Origin: Bailinhaonella thermotolerans
Lineage (GTDB): Bacteria; Actinomycetota; Actinomycetes; Streptosporangiales; Streptosporangiaceae
Reading direction: 5' to 3'
NCBI RefSeq assembly: GCF_003594875.1
Contig: NZ_QZEY01000007.1
Location: 124,001 to 188,000, forward strand
Length of the DNA stretch: 64,000 nucleotides
The notes below the pieces were generated by a model. The model did not search any database, was not told the origin of the DNA, and was given only the letters and a program-made list of their open reading frames with translations. The stretch's first letter is position 1; each line of letters opens with the position of its first letter. The position numbers and the translations under genes were made by a program. Shown piece after piece: positions 1 through 9,565 of the stretch.

Positions 1-1004
1 TCCCCGCCGGCGGCGCCGCCCCGCTCCCGGCCGCCGCGGCCGATCCGCCCGCGCGCGCCGTACGGCCTCCCGAGATCGCCGCCCCGGCTCCGGCGGGCAC
101 GCCGTCACACGTGGGATCCGGCACGCCCAGCGCGAGCGCGGACGCGGGCGGGACCGGCAGCGGTTCGCGCGGCCCCGGCCTGACCGGGGAGGACCTGGCC
201 CCGGGCCCGGGCGGGCCGGCTCCTGGCCCGGGCGGGCCGGCTCCTGGCGCTGACGCGCCGGCCGTGGCGGCGGACGGGCCGGCCGTGCGGGAGGAGGCGC
301 CGGGCGAGGGCGACCTCGCGGGCCTGCCGGAGATGACCGCGCTGGCCGTGCGGCGGGTCGTGCAGGAGGGGCTGACCAACGCGGCCCGGCACGCGCCCGG
401 GGCGGCGGTGCGCGTACGGCTGGCGCGGCGCGCGGACGCGGTCGTGGTCAGCGTGGTCAACGGGCCGGGGACCGGCGTGTCCCCGGGGGTCTCCCCCGGC
501 GGGACCGGGCTCGTCGGGCTGGAGGAGCGGGTGCGGCTGTCCGGCGGGACGCTGCGCGCGGGACGTGCCCCCGGCGGCGGGTTCGAGGTGCGGGCCGAGC
601 TGCCCCTCGGCCCCGGGGCGGCGGCCCGGCCCGCCTCGGGCATCTCCGCGCACCTCGCCCGGACCGAGCGGGAGGTGCGCCGCAGGCTGATCCAGGCCGT
701 GGTGGGCCCGATCGCCGCGCTGGCCGGGATCCTCCTGCTCATGGCCCCCGTCAGCCTGGCCAGCACCGCCCTGTCCATCCTGGACGAGGACGAGTACGCC
801 GCCCTGTCCGCGGGCCTCACCCGGGCCGAGGCCGAGCGGGTCCTGCCGCCCTTCACCAAGGACGGCCCTCCCGACGACGCCCCTCCCCCGCCCCCCGGCG
901 AGGACTGCGCCTACTACAACACCGGCATGTTCGCCGGGGACGCCTACCGCCTCTGCTTCCGCGCGGGCCGCCTCACCTCCAAGGCCGTCGTCGGCCACCG
1001 CTGA
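1..1004 (+). CDS. Sensor histidine kinase, C-terminal part (5' end outside window)
   Basis: The frame is open to the window edge, so the sensor and dimerisation domains lie upstream. A Pro/Gly/Ala-rich stretch runs to about base 320. It is followed by a NarL/DesK-type HATPase_c domain with N box VVQEGLTNAARHAP and G2 box GGTGLVGLEERVRLSGG. The G1 box is VVNGPGTG, lacking the usual acidic residue. Such kinases normally end after the ATPase domain. This one continues through a charged helix, one membrane helix (about bases 700-770) and a ~75-residue tail with two cysteines (CAYYN and YRLCF), which by topology should lie outside the cell. No response regulator gene is visible downstream. The kinase assignment is firm; the role of the tail is unknown. 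Confidence 0.85.
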   Translation, partial: PAGGAAPLPAAAADPPARAVRPPEIAAPAPAGTPSHVGSGTPSASADAGGTGSGSRGPGLTGEDLAPGPGGPAPGPGGPAPGADAPAVAADGPAVREEAPGEGDLAGLPEMTALAVRRVVQEGLTNAARHAPGAAVRVRLARRADAVVVSVVNGPGTGVSPGVSPGGTGLVGLEERVRLSGGTLRAGRAPGGGFEVRAELPLGPGAAARPASGISAHLARTEREVRRRLIQAVVGPIAALAGILLLMAPVSLASTALSILDEDEYAALSAGLTRAEAERVLPPFTKDGPPDDAPPPPPGEDCAYYNTGMFAGDAYRLCFRAGRLTSKAVVGHR

Positions 1005-1171
1005 GCCGTACCGCCATCGCCTGCGATCGCCTCCGCCGGGCCGTGCGGCGACGGCGGTGGGGCGGGCCCGCGGAGCCGTACGGCGACCGCCGGGGGCGCG
1101 GATGCGGATTCGCGGGGGCCCTGCGGGGAACGCCAGTCGGAACGATCGAGGCGTGGAGCGAGGTGGGTGCC

Positions 1172-1462
1172 GTGGCGGAGCGGGAGAGCTGGGATCACGA
1201 CGTGTGGGGCGGGGACGGCCTCGGGCGCGACGCGCAGGGGCTGAGCGACGCCGACACCGCCGTGTACGAGGCCGCCGTGACGCTGGCCACGGACTCGCGG
1301 GCGACGGCGGACGGGCTCGCGCGGCTCACCGGGATGGAGCCCGCGGCCGTGGAGAGCTCCCTGGGGCGGCTGGTCGATCGCGGCTGGCTGAAGCGCGAGA
1401 GCGACTCCGGCGAGGACTTCTACACCGTGGGCCCGAACGACTGGACCGTGGCCGGTTCCTGA
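1172..1462 (+). CDS. Small winged-helix DNA-binding-like protein
   Basis: This 96-residue protein has an acidic, Trp-containing N-terminus (ERESWDHDVWGG). It is followed by a helix-turn-helix pattern (ATADGLARLTGMEPAAVES, LGRLVDRGWLKRE), as in MarR/TrmB-like winged helices where the last part is the wing. The GTG start is chosen because GGAGCGAGG lies just upstream. Longer starts back to base 1043 would add an Arg/Gly-rich stretch containing the GCCGTACGGC repeat and look untranslated. It lies between a kinase fragment and the carbamate kinase operon, with no overlap with either. Its target and partner are unknown. Confidence 0.6.
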   Translation: MAERESWDHDVWGGDGLGRDAQGLSDADTAVYEAAVTLATDSRATADGLARLTGMEPAAVESSLGRLVDRGWLKRESDSGEDFYTVGPNDWTVAGS

Positions 1463-1474
1463 GCCGGGCGAGGG

Positions 1475-1542
1475 TTGCCCAGGAGCGGAGATCGCTTGGG
1501 CAAGGATCGCCAATGAGCCCGGGCGCGGGACGCCGCTAGCGT
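1475..1542 (+). promoter_or_regulatory. Promoter region of carbamate kinase/barbiturase operon
   Basis: TAGCGT at 1537-1542 is a good actinobacterial -10 (TAnnnT) placed 7 nt before the GTG at 1550, so the mRNA is probably leaderless. An inverted repeat TTGCCCA (1475-1481) / TGGGCAA (1497-1503) lies upstream. The TTGGGCA within its right arm starts 41 nt before the -10. The same spacing (40 nt) separates TTGGCA and TAGCGT at the DUF2877 and permease promoters. I read it as an activator site, perhaps for the PucR regulator; this is inference. Confidence 0.5.
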
Positions 1543-1549
1543 CGGACGC

Positions 1550-2506
1550 GTGACCGGCGAACGGGTCCTGATCGCGCTCGGGGGCAACGCGATGACCGGT
1601 CCCGACGGGAGCGCGGGGCCGGAGGCGCAGCGCGCGGCGGTCGAGGAGGCGATGGAGCAGGTCGCCGGGCTGGTCGCGGCGGGGCTGCGGGTGGCGCTCA
1701 CGCACGGCAACGGGCCCCAGGTGGGCAATCTGCTGATCAAGAACCAGCTCGCGGCCGCCGTGGTGCCGCCGGTGCCGCTGGACTGGTGCGTGGCGCAGAC
1801 GCAGGGCTCGATCGGCGTCCTCATCCTCGACGCCCTGGAGCGGGCGCTCGCGGCGCGCGGCCTGCGCGAGACCCGGGTGGCCGCGCTGGTCACGCGGACG
1901 CTCGTGGACCCCGGCGACCCCGCGTTCGCCGACCCCGCCAAGCCGGTCGGGCGGTACTACGGGGCAGCCGAGGCGCGCCGCTTCATGGCCGGGGGGCAGA
2001 CCTGGCGGGAGTACGGCTCACGCGGCTGGCGGCGCGTGGTCGCCTCCCCGGAACCGCGCGAGATCCTCGACGCCCCCGCCGTGCGCGCGCTGCTCGGCGC
2101 GGGGTTCGTGGTGGTCGCGGCCGGCGGCGGGGGCGTGCCCGTCGCGCGCGGGCCCGGCGGGGCGCTGCGCGGCGTCGAGGCCGTGATCGACAAGGACCTG
2201 GCGGCCGCCCTGCTCGCGCGCGAGGTGGGCGCGTCCACGCTGGTCATCGCGACCGACGTCGAGCACGCGGTGGTCGGTTTCGGAACGGCGGACGCCCGGC
2301 CCCTCGGCCGTACCAGCCCGGGCGAGATCCGGGGCTTCCGCGAGCACTTCGGGCCGGGCAGCATGGGGCCGAAGGCGGAGGCCGCCGCGCGGTTCGCCGA
2401 GGGCGGCGGGCGCGCGGTGATCACGGCGCTGCGGCGTCTCGGGGAGGCCGTGCACGGACAGGTCGGAACGATAGTGGAAGGCGGCTCGTATGCCCGATCC
2501 GGTTGA
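1550..2506 (+). CDS. arcC: Carbamate kinase
   Basis: This 318-residue protein has the usual length and motifs of carbamate kinase: N-terminal [34 protein letters not shown], a [10 protein letters not shown] segment and a C-terminal [14 protein letters not shown]. The enzyme interconverts carbamoyl phosphate + ADP and ATP + carbamate; catabolic forms make ATP. No arginine deiminase or catabolic ornithine carbamoyltransferase is nearby, so the carbamoyl phosphate source is probably not arginine. The gene overlaps the next one, a barbiturase/cyanuric acid amidohydrolase, by 17 nt. This suggests the substrate comes from a ureide released after ring opening. GTG start, probably leaderless. Confidence 0.93.
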   Translation: MTGERVLIALGGNAMTGPDGSAGPEAQRAAVEEAMEQVAGLVAAGLRVALTHGNGPQVGNLLIKNQLAAAVVPPVPLDWCVAQTQGSIGVLILDALERALAARGLRETRVAALVTRTLVDPGDPAFADPAKPVGRYYGAAEARRFMAGGQTWREYGSRGWRRVVASPEPREILDAPAVRALLGAGFVVVAAGGGGVPVARGPGGALRGVEAVIDKDLAAALLAREVGASTLVIATDVEHAVVGFGTADARPLGRTSPGEIRGFREHFGPGSMGPKAEAAARFAEGGGRAVITALRRLGEAVHGQVGTIVEGGSYARSG

Positions 2507-3599
2507 GGTGCGCAAGGTCCCCATCGAGAGCGTCACCGACGCCTCGGGGCTGGCCCGGCTGATCGACGAGGGCGTGATCGAGGCCGACCGGGTGCTCGCG
2601 GTGATCGGCAAGACCGAGGGCAACGGCGGCGTCAACGACTACACGCGCATCCTCGCGGACCGCGCCTTCCGCGAGGTGCTCCTGTCCCGGGGCACCCGCA
2701 CCGCCGAGGAGATCGCCCGCGTCCCCCTGGTCTGGTCCGGCGGCACGGACGGCGTGCTCAGCCCGCACGCGACGATCTTCGCGACGGTCCGGCCGGAGCG
2801 CGCGATCCGCACCGACGAGCCGCGCGTGTCGGTGGGCGTGGCGATGAGCGAGGTCATCCTGCCCGAGGACATCGGCCGCCCGGCGATGGTGGACAAGGTC
2901 GCGGCTGGCGTGCGCGAGGCCATGAAGGCCGCGGGCATCGACGACCCCTCCGACGTGCACTACGTGCAGACCAAGACCCCGCTGCTCACGCTGGAGACGA
3001 TCACCCAGGCGCGGAACCGGGGCCAGGGCGTGGTCACCGAGGACACCCTCAAGTCGATGGACGTCTCCAACTCCACGACGGCCCTCGGCATCGCCGTCGC
3101 GCTCGGCGAGATCGAGCCGCCGCGGGCCGACCAGATCCACCGGGACCTGTCGCTGTACTCCACCGTGGCGTCGTGCTCCTCCGGGGTGGAGCTCGACCGC
3201 GCCCAGATCGTGGTGGTGGGCAACGTGCGCGGCGTCGGGGGCCGGTACCGCGTCGGCCACGCCGTCATGCGCGACGCCCTCGACGCCGACGGCATCTGGG
3301 ACGCCATCCGCTCCGCCGGGCTGGACCTGCCCGCCCGCCCCCACCCGTCCGACCTGTTCGGCCGCCTGGTCAACGTCTTCATCAAGTGCGAGGCCGACCC
3401 CTCGGGCCGGGTCCGGGGCCGCCGCAACATCATGCTCGACGACTCCGACGTCCACTGGCACCGGCAGATCAAGGCCTGCGTCGGCGGCGTCGCGGCCTCG
3501 GTCACCGCCGACCCCGCCGTCTTCGTCTCGGTCGCCGCCGTCCACCAGGGCCCCTCCGGCGGCGGCACGGTCGCCGCCATCGCCGACCTGGGACCCTGA
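2490..3599 (+). CDS. Ring-opening amidohydrolase (barbiturase / cyanuric acid hydrolase family)
   Basis: This 369-residue protein has the three-fold internal repeat of the AtzD/barbiturase family. Each repeat carries a serine motif: [27 protein letters not shown] and [10 protein letters not shown]. Candidate partner lysines are visible at Lys41 ([10 protein letters not shown]), in YVQTKTPLL and in RQIKACVGG. Family members open barbiturate to ureidomalonate or cyanurate to carboxybiuret, and sequence alone cannot separate the two. Barbiturate is favoured by context: a pyrimidine-type permease and a molybdenum hydroxylase occur in the window, while no triazine genes do. The ATG lies inside the end of the carbamate kinase gene, so the two are translationally coupled. 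Confidence 0.9.
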   Translation: MPDPVEVRKVPIESVTDASGLARLIDEGVIEADRVLAVIGKTEGNGGVNDYTRILADRAFREVLLSRGTRTAEEIARVPLVWSGGTDGVLSPHATIFATVRPERAIRTDEPRVSVGVAMSEVILPEDIGRPAMVDKVAAGVREAMKAAGIDDPSDVHYVQTKTPLLTLETITQARNRGQGVVTEDTLKSMDVSNSTTALGIAVALGEIEPPRADQIHRDLSLYSTVASCSSGVELDRAQIVVVGNVRGVGGRYRVGHAVMRDALDADGIWDAIRSAGLDLPARPHPSDLFGRLVNVFIKCEADPSGRVRGRRNIMLDDSDVHWHRQIKACVGGVAASVTADPAVFVSVAAVHQGPSGGGTVAAIADLGP

Positions 3600-3659
3600 C
3601 CCCGCGCCGCCGTACACCCGCGCAAAATGATTGGCGGGCGGGACCCCGCGCGCACGACC

Positions 3660-4229
3660 ATGGCACGCGTGAGCGACCAACCCGAACGATGGACCCAGGC
3701 GACCGTCTACCCCGACATGTGGGCGGACCCCGACGACGATCCCCGCAACCGGCACGGCGACAGCCCCGAGGGCGAGCTCGCGACGCTCCAGGACTTCCTG
3801 CGGGACTACCGCCTGACCCTGCGGCTGAAGTGCGAGGGCCTGACCCCTGAGCAACTGGCCCGCCGCTCGGTCCCCCCGTCCACCATGTCGCTGCTCGGCC
3901 TCATCCGGCACCTGGCCGAGGTCGAGCGCGACTGGCGCAACTGGCTCGCCGAGGGCGACCCGCTGCCCAAGCTGTACGGCGACCCCGACGGCGACTTCGA
4001 CGGCGCCGTGGCCGACCAGGCGGTGGTCGACGACGCGTACGCCACCCTGGAACGCGAGCAGGCCGCCACCGACGCCGCCCTCGCCGCGCACCCCGACCTG
4101 GGCGAGCGCGTGGGCAAGGACCGCATCGCCATCCGCGAACTCCTGGTCCACCGCATCGAGGAGTACGCCCGCCACTGCGGCCACGCCGACCTCCTCCGCG
4201 AGTGCGTCGACGGCCGCGTGGGCCAGTGA
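3660..4229 (+). CDS. DinB-superfamily (DUF664) protein
   Basis: This 189-residue four-helix-bundle protein has the DUF664/DinB signature: LIRHLAEVERDWRNWL near the middle and an EYARHCGHADLLRE segment near the end, whose histidines are positioned like the metal ligands of the family. DinB proteins are often mycothiol- or bacillithiol-linked enzymes, but the substrate here is unknown. ATG 3660 is preferred over 3627 because the extra residues are not typical of the family. Neither has a strong ribosome binding site. It stands alone between convergently unrelated genes. Confidence 0.8.
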   Translation: MARVSDQPERWTQATVYPDMWADPDDDPRNRHGDSPEGELATLQDFLRDYRLTLRLKCEGLTPEQLARRSVPPSTMSLLGLIRHLAEVERDWRNWLAEGDPLPKLYGDPDGDFDGAVADQAVVDDAYATLEREQAATDAALAAHPDLGERVGKDRIAIRELLVHRIEEYARHCGHADLLRECVDGRVGQ

Positions 4230-4314
4230 CCGCCCGGTGGTCCCGGGCTCCTCCGCCGTCTTCCCCGCCATCGGCTCGGACCGGCTCGGGTCGGGCCGGG
4301 GGGCCGGGCCGTCG

Positions 4315-4320
4315 TAGGCT
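4315..4320 (+). promoter_or_regulatory. -10 box for a leaderless aminotransferase mRNA
   Basis: TAGGCT lies 7 nt before the GTG at 4328 and no Shine-Dalgarno sequence is present. This is the spacing expected when transcription starts at the start codon. Confidence 0.4.
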
Positions 4321-4327
4321 TTGGCGC

Positions 4328-5494
<1,167 letters not shown>

Positions 5495-5584
5495 CCCCGC
5501 ACCCCGCCCGCCCCGTCCCGCCCGTCCCCTCTCCCACCGGCCCTCTCCCGCCCTGACCGTCCGCCTCCCCCGCCGGCCGGTCAG

Positions 5585-5799
5585 GGCGGCTCTCCCCCCG
5601 CGCCTCCCCCTGAGCACCTGGCGCCTGGGGGCCCTCGCCATGGGCGGCGTCCCGGGGTGCTCGCCCTTTCGCGATCTTGTGATTCCGTGCCGCCGCCGGT
5701 GCCACGTGAGGCGTCGGCGTCTGTGGAATGGGCGCGGAATCGCGAGATCACGGCGGCTCTCCCCCGCGAACCCCTGGCGCCCAGGGGTGTTTGCCGCCC
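5585..5799. repeat. Duplicated/inverted repeat segment in the gap before trpB
   Basis: This lies in the 350-bp gap between dapC and trpB. GGCGGCTCTCCCCC(C)GCG occurs twice, at about 5585 and 5754, each followed by a CCTGG-CGCC element. Between them, an imperfect inverted repeat pairs CGCGATCTTGTGATTCCG (5669 on) with a reverse copy near 5730-5750, and ATGGGCGGC at 5640 with its complement at 5792-5800. CCCCTGG/CCAGGGG (5771-5787) forms a short hairpin. It has no coding potential and could be a degenerate MITE-like insertion or an attenuator. Confidence 0.4.
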
Positions 5800-5804
5800 A
5801 TACT

Positions 5805-5834
5805 GTTCTAGAACTCTTCGCCTAGTTATAGAAC
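5805..5834 (+). promoter_or_regulatory. Paired GTTnTAGAAC operators upstream of trpB
   Basis: GTTCTAGAAC (5805-5814) is a perfect palindrome and GTTATAGAAC (5825-5834) a near copy. They repeat with an exact 20-bp period, two helical turns, so both sites face the same side of DNA. The second ends 10 nt before the trpB start. GntR-family operators are commonly short palindromes of this kind, and a GntR gene follows trpA, so it is the likely ligand-responsive repressor. That link is inference. Confidence 0.6.
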
Positions 5835-5844
5835 GGATGATCAC

Positions 5845-7044
5845 ATGATGGGAGACGTGGCGACGCGGGCGGCGGCACCGCGCGCGATGGGGGTTCCCGG
5901 CGAGCGGGGGAGGTTCGGGGACCACGGCGGGCGGTACGTGCCGGAGTCGCTGGTGGAGGCGTGCCGGGAGGTGGAGGAGGCGTTCCGCGAGGCGTGGGCG
6001 GACCCCGGCTTCCGGGGCGAGCTCGCGACGCTCCTCGCCGTGCACGCGGGCCGGCCCACCCCGCTGACCCCGGCGTGGCGGCTGTCGGCGGAGCTGGGCG
6101 TCACCCTGCTGCTCAAGCGGGAGGACCTGGCCCACACCGGCTCCCACAAGATCAACAATGTGCTGGGGCAGGCGCTGCTGGCCGCGCGGATGGGCCGGAC
6201 CCGGCTGATCGCGGAGACCGGCGCGGGGCAGCACGGCGTGGCCACGGCGACCGCCGCCGCCCTGCTGGGGCTGGAGGCGACCGTGTTCATGGGCGAGCGC
6301 GACGTCGAACGGCAGGCGCTGAACGTGTTCCGGATGCGCATGCTCGGCGCCGAGGTGGTGCCCGTGCGCGCCGGGACCCGCACGCTCAAGGACGCCACCA
6401 GCGAGGCCATGCGCCACTGGGTCGGCGTGGCCGGCTCGGCGCACTACTGCGTCGGCTCGGTCATCGGCCCCAGCCCGTACCCCTACATGGTCCGCGAGTT
6501 CCAGCGGGTCATCGGCGACGAGGCGCGCCGCCAGTGCGCGGCGGCGCTGCCCTCCGCCGTGCCCGACCACGTCGTGGCGTGCGTCGGCGGCGGCTCCAAC
6601 GCGGCGGGCACCTTCGCGGGCTTCGCCGACACCCCGGCCCGGCTGTGGGGCGTGGAGGCGGAGGGCGGCGCGGGGGCGGCGCTCGGGCGGCCCGGCGTGC
6701 TGCACGGGTTCCGCTCCCTGTTCCTCCAGGACGACGACGGGCAGATCAGGGAGGCCCATTCCATCGCGGCCGGCCTCGACTACCCCGGGGTCGGGCCCGA
6801 GCACGCGCACCTGCGCGACCTCGGCCGGGCCCGCTACGTCACCGTGGACGACGGGGAGGTGACCGCGGCCGCCGTACGGCTGGCGCGCGCGGAGGGCATC
6901 GTCCCGGCGCTGGAGTCGGCCCACGCGGTCGCCTGGGTGATCCGCGCGGCCGGGTCCGGGGAGCTGCCCGCGGGCTCGACCGTGCTGCTCACGCTGTCCG
7001 GCCGGGGCGACAAGGACGTCGCGACGCTGATGGAGGTGCTGTGA
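5845..7044 (+). CDS. trpB: Tryptophan synthase beta chain
   Basis: This 399-residue protein is a standard-length TrpB (TrpB1 type). It has GRFGDHGGRYVPESL near the N-terminus, the PLP lysine in HTGSHKINN (about residue 93), the catalytic glutamate in AETGAGQHGVA, the phosphate-binding GGGSNAAG and the C-terminal TLSGRGDKD. It condenses indole with serine and acts with TrpA as an alpha2-beta2 complex. The pair is isolated: no trpE, trpC or trpD is in the window. The tandem palindromes before the start and the GntR gene after trpA suggest local, inducible control rather than the usual trp attenuation. This may therefore be a second, specialised copy. Confidence 0.97.
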   Translation: MMGDVATRAAAPRAMGVPGERGRFGDHGGRYVPESLVEACREVEEAFREAWADPGFRGELATLLAVHAGRPTPLTPAWRLSAELGVTLLLKREDLAHTGSHKINNVLGQALLAARMGRTRLIAETGAGQHGVATATAAALLGLEATVFMGERDVERQALNVFRMRMLGAEVVPVRAGTRTLKDATSEAMRHWVGVAGSAHYCVGSVIGPSPYPYMVREFQRVIGDEARRQCAAALPSAVPDHVVACVGGGSNAAGTFAGFADTPARLWGVEAEGGAGAALGRPGVLHGFRSLFLQDDDGQIREAHSIAAGLDYPGVGPEHAHLRDLGRARYVTVDDGEVTAAAVRLARAEGIVPALESAHAVAWVIRAAGSGELPAGSTVLLTLSGRGDKDVATLMEVL

Positions 7045-7826
7045 ACGCCCTCGAAACCCGCCTGCGGGCCCGCCGCGACGCCGGGCGCAAACTGCTCATG
7101 CCGTACGTCACCGGGGGGATCACCCCGGACTGGACGGAGTACGCCCGGGCTTTCGCGGCGGCGGGCGCGGACGCGATCGAGATCGGCGTGCCGTTCTCCG
7201 ACCCCACCCTCGACGGGGTCACCATCCAGGAGGCGTCGCACGCGGCGCTGACGCGGGGCGCGACCCCGCGCGGGGTCCTCGCCGGCCTCGCCGGCCTGGC
7301 GGACCTGGACGTGCCGCTGGTCGTCAGCACCTACTGCAACCTGGTGTTCCGCGACGGCCCCTGGGCGTTCTGCGCGGCGCTGCGGGAGGCGGGGGCGAGC
7401 GGGCTGATCGTGCCCGACCTGCCGGTGGACGAGGCGGACGAGGCGGCGGACGCCGCGGCCGGGGCGGGCGTGGACCTGGCCCTGCTCGCCTCGCCGGCCA
7501 CGCCCGCCCCGCGCCTGGCCGAGATCTCGCGCCGCAGCCGCGGCTTCGTCTATGCCGTCTCGCTCATGGGCACCACCGGGACGCGGAGCGCTCTCGGCCC
7601 GGCCGCCACGGCGCTCGCCGGGCGGATCACCGGCCTGTCCGACCGCCCCGTGTTGTTAGGCTTTGGTATTTCCACGCCCGGCCAGGCGGTGGAGGCCGCG
7701 CGCCGCGCCGACGGCGTCGTCGTGGGCGCCGCGATCATGCGGCGGGTGCTCGCCGGGGCGCGGCCGGACGAGATCGGGGCCTTCCTGACGGCGATGCGGG
7801 AGGCCCTGGACGACCCAGGAGCGTGA
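7041..7826 (+). CDS. trpA: Tryptophan synthase alpha chain
   Basis: This 261-residue TIM-barrel enzyme cleaves indole-glycerol phosphate to indole. The first catalytic acid is in EIGVPFSDP and the second in GLIVPDLPVDEA. The loop SLMGTTGTR and the phosphate-binding GFGIS and GVVVGAAI segments are present. The GTG start overlaps the trpB stop (GTGA), so the two are coupled. All key residues seem intact. It is followed by only 9 nt before the GntR regulator, so the three genes probably form one transcript. Confidence 0.96.
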   Translation: MNALETRLRARRDAGRKLLMPYVTGGITPDWTEYARAFAAAGADAIEIGVPFSDPTLDGVTIQEASHAALTRGATPRGVLAGLAGLADLDVPLVVSTYCNLVFRDGPWAFCAALREAGASGLIVPDLPVDEADEAADAAAGAGVDLALLASPATPAPRLAEISRRSRGFVYAVSLMGTTGTRSALGPAATALAGRITGLSDRPVLLGFGISTPGQAVEAARRADGVVVGAAIMRRVLAGARPDEIGAFLTAMREALDDPGA

Positions 7827-7835
7827 TGCAGCACG

Positions 7836-8591
7836 ATGGCCCGCGACGCCGGACACGAGACGCGGTACCACGCCATCGCCGCGGACCTCGCCGAGAAGAT
7901 CCGGGCGGGCCGTTACGCCCCCGGCGAGGCGCTGCCCTCCCAGCGGGAGCTGAGCGCCGCGTACGGCGTCACGCTGATGACGCTCCGCCAGGCCCTCCGG
8001 CTGCTGAGCGATGAGGGACTGATCGTGCAGCAGGCCGGGCGGGGCACGTTCGTGGCCCCGCCCCACCTGGCGTACCGGCTCGGCCCGCTGCGGAGCCTCG
8101 CCGACGACCTGGAGCGGCAGGGGCACCGGGTGCGCACCGTCGTGCTCGGGCGGGCCATGCGCCGCCTCCCGGCCCCGGTCGCCGCGCGCCTGCGCGCCGC
8201 CCCCGGCGAGACCGCGCTGCGGCTCGAACGCGTCCGCGAGTTCGCCGGCCGCCCCGCCGTACACCAGGTCTCCTGGGTGCGTCGGCCGGCCGCGGACCGG
8301 ATCAAGGACCGCGACTTCGGCGCCGAGTCCCTCTACGCGGCGCTCGCGGACGCGGGCGTCGCCGCCGCGCGCGCCGCCGAGACGGTACGCCCGGGCCTGC
8401 TCGACGCCGCGGCCGCCCGCCACCTGGGGGAGCCCGAGGGCGCCCCGGTGTTCGTCAGCGAGCGCGTGACCTACACGCTCGACGGCGCCGCCGTGATCGC
8501 CGACCGGGCCACGATCCTCGGCAGCATGATGGAGATCCGCGCCGACCGGGCCGCCGGCGGCCTCTCCCTCACCTGGGGGGCCACCGGCTGA
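7836..8591 (+). CDS. GntR-family regulator with UTRA ligand domain (HutC subfamily)
   Basis: This 251-residue protein has an N-terminal winged helix (YHAIAADLAEKIRAGRYAPG, LPSQRELSAAYGVT, AGRGTFVAPP, residues 10-75). It is followed by a UTRA effector domain (about 95-245) with the family-typical LRLERVREFAG and VFVSERVTYTLDG strands. It starts 9 nt after trpA. The matched palindromes before trpB are the natural candidates for its operators, giving autoregulation of trpB-trpA-gntR. The effector is unknown; an indole or sugar-phosphate-like ligand would make sense but is a guess. The next gene is convergent. Confidence 0.9.
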   Translation: MARDAGHETRYHAIAADLAEKIRAGRYAPGEALPSQRELSAAYGVTLMTLRQALRLLSDEGLIVQQAGRGTFVAPPHLAYRLGPLRSLADDLERQGHRVRTVVLGRAMRRLPAPVAARLRAAPGETALRLERVREFAGRPAVHQVSWVRRPAADRIKDRDFGAESLYAALADAGVAAARAAETVRPGLLDAAAARHLGEPEGAPVFVSERVTYTLDGAAVIADRATILGSMMEIRADRAAGGLSLTWGATG

Positions 8592-8623
8592 CCCCGGCGG
8601 TCTCGCGTCGCCCGGGCCGGGCG

Positions 8624-9565
8624 CTAGCCCGCCGTCAGGCCGGCGCGGTGGCGGGGGCCGTGCGCCTCGGGGCAGTCCTGGCCGGCGTCCCCGTGGTCCA
8701 CCTGGAGCGTGGTGTGGGCGATCTCGAACCGGTCGCGGAGGAGGGCGGCGAGCTCCTGCCGTACGGCGTGGCAGTCGCTGCCCGGCTCCACGATGACGTG
8801 GGCGGACAGGGCGGGGTAGCCGCTGGTGACCGTCCAGATGTGCAGGTCGTGGATCTCGACGACGGCGGGCTGGGCGGCCAGGGCCGAGCCGATCTCGTCG
8901 GGGTGCAGGCCGGGCGGGGCCGCCTCGAACAGGATGCGGCCGGAGTCGCGCAGCAGCGACCACGCGGCCTTGGCCATGAGCCCGGCGACCACCAGCGCGG
9001 CGATCGCGTCGGCCTGGGCGAACCCGGTCGCCCAGACAACGGCGCCGGCGATCGCGGTGGCGATGAAGCCGTACATGTCGTTGAGGATGTGCTGGAACGC
9101 GCCCTCGACGTTGAGGCTGGACCGGTTCGCCTTGGACACGAGCCAGGTGGCGGCCGCGTTGACGGCGATGCCGGTGATCGCGGTGACGAACACGACCGGC
9201 CCGCCGACCTCGGGCGGGTCGAGCAGGCGGTGGACCGCCTCGTAGACGAAGTACACCACCAGCAGCACGAACGTCAGCCCGTTGAGCGCGGCCGAGACGA
9301 TCTCCGCGCGCCGCCAGCCGAAGGTGTACGCCCCGGCGGCCGGGCGCGCGGCCAGGCGCATCGCGATCAGCGCGAGCACGATCGCGGCGGCGTCGGTGAG
9401 CATGTGCCCGGCGTCGGAGATCAGCGCGATCGAGTTGACCGCGAAGCCGATCACGACCTCGACCGCCATGTAGGCGGTGAGCAGCGCCAGCGCCGCGACG
9501 AGGTACTTCTTGTCCGACGCGGCGCTCGCGCCGTGCCCGTGGCCGTGCCCGTGTCCCGCGCTCAT
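8624..9565 (-). CDS. Cation diffusion facilitator (Zn/Cd/Co efflux)
   Basis: This 313-residue CzcD/ZitB-type exporter has a His-rich metal-binding start (AGHGHGHGHG), then six membrane helices with the transport-site motifs SDAGHMLTDA and HILNDMYG. A C-terminal cytoplasmic ferredoxin-like domain carries IHDLHIWTVTSG. The ATG overlaps the stop of the upstream ArsR gene (ATGA), so the repressor and pump are made together. It should expel divalent metals in exchange for protons; the exact metal cannot be told from sequence. A longer frame upstream belongs to the ArsR region and is not used. Confidence 0.94.
   Translation of the reverse strand: MSAGHGHGHGHGASAASDKKYLVAALALLTAYMAVEVVIGFAVNSIALISDAGHMLTDAAAIVLALIAMRLAARPAAGAYTFGWRRAEIVSAALNGLTFVLLVVYFVYEAVHRLLDPPEVGGPVVFVTAITGIAVNAAATWLVSKANRSSLNVEGAFQHILNDMYGFIATAIAGAVVWATGFAQADAIAALVVAGLMAKAAWSLLRDSGRILFEAAPPGLHPDEIGSALAAQPAVVEIHDLHIWTVTSGYPALSAHVIVEPGSDCHAVRQELAALLRDRFEIAHTTLQVDHGDAGQDCPEAHGPRHRAGLTAG

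Noticed and set aside
102-998. Gly/Arg-rich frames opposite the sensor kinase and most other genes
   Set aside because: These are antisense mirrors of real genes produced by codon bias. They lack domains and plausible starts.
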